NCBI RefSeq assembly: GCF_014695725.1
Contig: NZ_JACJOU010000033.1
Coordinates: 496,001 to 560,000 of the forward strand
Source: Microcoleus sp. FACHB-672
GTDB taxonomy: Bacteria; Cyanobacteriota; Cyanobacteriia; Cyanobacteriales; Oscillatoriaceae
Reading direction: 5' to 3'
DNA: 64,000 nucleotides
Shown here: positions 62,217-64,000 of the stretch, in pieces
How the letters are laid out: every line of letters begins with the position of its first letter
Position numbering within the stretch: the first letter of the stretch is position 1
Notes under the pieces: generated by a model
Told to the model about the DNA's origin: nothing
Database searches by the model: none
Seen by the model: only the letters and a program-made list of their open reading frames with translations
Translations under genes and position numbers: made by a program

Positions 62217-63143
62217 ATGCGGAATACAGAACCATCACTCAAAGCTGTGAGGAACTCTCAGAAACCGGGTCAGCGGTTAGAGCTGGCCGAATACGCCTCT
62301 CTGGTTGCCTCCGGGGTGGGAACGATTGTCGCTGCCGTATCGGGACAAGTTGTATATGCGGCGGCTCCGCTGACGCTCGCCCTCTCGCTAAATATGGTCA
62401 ACCGGCAGCGATTTCTGGCACAGACAAAGGCTATTGAGCAAAGCACTAGCGCAGCCATTTCGCTTTTAGAACACGAACTCCGGGGCGACATTCAATCGGT
62501 GCGAAGCTCATCACAAATTACACCGGCTTCTGAACGCCTTCGGGATCTCGAAGCCTCAATGCTCAGGCTGAGTACGCTGTGGGTTCAGCTACAACAGCGC
62601 CTTGAGCGCTCATCTGCGTCTTTGCAAGATCCGCAGATTCAGGAAGAGTTTGCAATTGTTCGCAGAGCAATTGTTCGCTTACGCGACAGCACGAATGTCA
62701 ATATCGCGGAAGTTCGTCAAGGTCTGGCAGAGGAAATTGAGTCCTTACGGCAGATGGTGAGGCAGCCAGTACAGCCGGCAGAATTGCTAACCCCAACATC
62801 TCAACTCACCTCAGCAGATGAAGTGCCGGCTCAGATCGCCCAATTGCAACAGCGGGTTGAACAGCTAGAGCAGAAGAATCAGCAGATTGTCAAGCCCTAT
62901 ATTAAACGCCTCGTCATGGAGGTAAAGCAACTGCAACAGCAATCGGACACCGAACCGATCAAAGCCGCACTCGCCGGCTTGAGTGTGCAGATTGAGAATC
63001 TTGCTCAAGAACTTGAAACCCAAATCGAGCCGCACCAAATACAGGGGATGCACTCCGCACTATCGAGGCTCTCAGAAAATATTGCGGATCGCCAACGCGG
63101 TGCCGGAATCGAGCCGCAGCGGGTTAGAAGTATTGAAACCTAA
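62217..63143 (+). CDS. LEIAEY membrane-module protein with coiled coil only
   Basis: The 308-residue protein starts MRNTEPSLKAVRNSQKPGQR, then has the module (LELAEYASLVASGVGTIVAA, GQVVYAAAPLTLALSLNMVN, RQRF) and about 240 residues of coiled coil (LAEEIESLRQMVRQP; IAQLQQRVEQLEQKNQQIVK). No PLD, TPR or WD40 part is present. The start at 62217 rather than TTG 62199 is supported by the gene at 63838, which starts MQKIEPSLQTV, so E-P-S-L-x-x-V is conserved at the same distance from the ATG. It could be a partner subunit of the larger members. Confidence 0.82.
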   Translation: MRNTEPSLKAVRNSQKPGQRLELAEYASLVASGVGTIVAAVSGQVVYAAAPLTLALSLNMVNRQRFLAQTKAIEQSTSAAISLLEHELRGDIQSVRSSSQITPASERLRDLEASMLRLSTLWVQLQQRLERSSASLQDPQIQEEFAIVRRAIVRLRDSTNVNIAEVRQGLAEEIESLRQMVRQPVQPAELLTPTSQLTSADEVPAQIAQLQQRVEQLEQKNQQIVKPYIKRLVMEVKQLQQQSDTEPIKAALAGLSVQIENLAQELETQIEPHQIQGMHSALSRLSENIADRQRGAGIEPQRVRSIET

Positions 63144-63202
63144 GCCAATGCAGCCTAGCATCTAGGAAATTTGAACCGGCTGATTGTCTATTTTGTGCCT
63201 AA

Positions 63203-63739
63203 ATGTTGCAGATTACAGCATCCACTAACCTCAACATCCTGCTCGAAAATCTCCTCTTTCTAGTTATATCCACCTCTTTTTTAGGGTTTGTCGGTTTTTT
63301 GTGGCGAGAATCAAAGCCTTTTAGCCTTCCGCAACCGCTGCCGGCGTGGTTTTCTGCATGGTTGGCTATTGTGCTGGTGGTAGGCTTGGCGCTTCCTTTG
63401 GTGGTAATGATTGTGTGGGGCGTTTGGTGGGGCAATCGAAGCGTGTTGCAAACCTTGATTCCCTACTTTGTCCTACTCGCGTTGCAAATTTTATCCGAAA
63501 GTGTAACCCTAAAACAATTTCAATCGTGCGTGTGGGTGTTGATTCCTTGTCTATACCTGCCTTACCGTTTCTGGCAGCTATATTGTGGATTAACACTGGT
63601 TAGTTTTGATACTGAGTTAATTTGGGTACAGAGGTTATTGGCTGTTGAGATCGTCCTTTGGATTTTTAACTACGGTGTACACCTATCGCAGATTCCACGC
63701 CTTATGCGTTGGGAAATTCAGCCGCAAAGTGATCGTTGA
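63203..63739 (+). CDS. Membrane protein of unknown function, 178 aa
   Basis: The product has four to five hydrophobic helices (LENLLFLVISTSFLGFVGFL, WLAIVLVVGLALPLVVMIVW, PYFVLLALQILSES, VWVLIPCLYLPYRFWQLYCG, AVEIVLWIFNYGVHL) and no charged motif. I do not recognise it. It sits 59 bases after one LEIAEY gene and 98 bases before the next, on the same strand, so it may belong to the same unit. Confidence 0.75.
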   Translation: MLQITASTNLNILLENLLFLVISTSFLGFVGFLWRESKPFSLPQPLPAWFSAWLAIVLVVGLALPLVVMIVWGVWWGNRSVLQTLIPYFVLLALQILSESVTLKQFQSCVWVLIPCLYLPYRFWQLYCGLTLVSFDTELIWVQRLLAVEIVLWIFNYGVHLSQIPRLMRWEIQPQSDR

Positions 63740-63837
63740 AAAACTTCAACATCCGTTCTAAAACCTGAATGTTTGCTGAAAACTCGGTGCAATCACGCCT
63801 AAAATTGCGGGAAGGCATCTTAAGCGACTCTGAAATT

Positions 63838-64000
63838 ATGCAGAAGATAGAACCCTCACTCCAAACTGTGACAACCCCTACTGTGGCAAACCCTACTGTG
63901 GCCAACCCTCTGAGCCGCCGGCATTGGTTAGAGCTGGCTGAGTACGCCTCGATTGCCGGCTCGGCTGTGGGAACGCTGGCGGCGGCAGTCTCCCAGCAGT
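63838..64000 (+). CDS. LEIAEY membrane-module protein, cut by window end
   Basis: The first 54 residues are visible: MQKIEPSLQTVTTPTVANPT, a duplicated PTVANP, then HWLELAEYASIAGSAVGTLA and AAVSQQ, the first half of the module. This is the fifth member. The part beyond the window decides which C-terminal domain it has. TCGACTC-like and AGCGACTC words precede the ATG but there is no clear ribosome site. Confidence 0.82.
   Translation, partial: MQKIEPSLQTVTTPTVANPTVANPLSRRHWLELAEYASIAGSAVGTLAAAVSQQ

Overview
The window is a chromosomal segment of a cyanobacterium, most likely filamentous (Oscillatoriales/Microcoleus-like). Seen in sequence: HIP1 octamers (GCGATCGC) are scattered through genes on both strands, the hexamer GCCGGC is unusually common, and several genes belong to families largely confined to cyanobacteria (rbp next to rpsU, DUF1995, DUF4330, EI24-type membrane protein, PRC-barrel/DUF2382 proteins, CHAT-TPR protein). 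I found no rRNA, tRNA, CRISPR array, intact insertion sequence or phage genes. Species-level placement is inference.

Layout. 1-5.8 kb: the 3' end of recG, a wrecked Rpn/DUF4351 nuclease gene, a small lipoprotein, an O-methyltransferase, an EamA transporter, and the rpsU/rbp pair with a terminator and, behind it, a candidate 6S-like structured RNA. 5.8-15.4 kb: polysaccharide deacetylase, aldo/keto reductase, membrane adenylate cyclase, spermidine synthase, EI24 membrane protein, TPR protein, methyltransferase and two unknown membrane proteins. 15.8-19.9 kb: an overlapping MBOAT acyltransferase - SGNH-like - Hsp70 operon. 20-24.8 kb: L,D-transpeptidase, eda, then three PRC-barrel/DUF2382 genes, the first of which is a pseudogene. 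24.9-28.9 kb: two tandem RNA/terminator elements behind purD, a sugar-nucleotide epimerase and an exported unknown. 29.6-38.2 kb: a CHAT-TPR protein, a pair of unknown genes, a peptidoglycan-binding protein with a structured leader, a phospholipase D-like lipoprotein carrying EF-hand and helix-hairpin-helix parts, and a Cys-rich protein. 38.3-44.5 kb: cysteine desulfurase, DUF1995, a phosphoesterase, two M48 proteases, DUF4330 and crcB. 44.7-51.1 kb: two paralogous coiled-coil genes, a GGDEF remnant, an MscS channel with a cyclic-nucleotide domain, and mgtE with a structured leader.

The most unusual part is 51.4-64 kb. Five genes (one cut by the window end) begin with the same roughly 50-residue membrane module (L-E-I/L-A-E-Y ... 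Q-x-V-Y-A-x-A-P ... L-N-x-x-N-R) and then diverge: one carries a seven-bladed WD40 propeller, one a degenerate phospholipase-D-like domain, one a 1,585-residue chain of coiled coil, degenerate PLD and TPRs, and one only coiled coil. I know of no description of this as a family. It looks like a membrane-anchored modular scaffold or sensor system built by swapping C-terminal domains.

Functional links: spermidine synthase (9978-10934) and N-carbamoylputrescine amidase (60288-61148) are steps of one polyamine route. The adenylate cyclase (8205-9530) and the CNBD-bearing MscS channel (47729-49201) could be producer and receiver of cAMP. Several proteins concern the envelope (deacetylase, L,D-transpeptidase, peptidoglycan-binding protein, MBOAT operon, M48 proteases).
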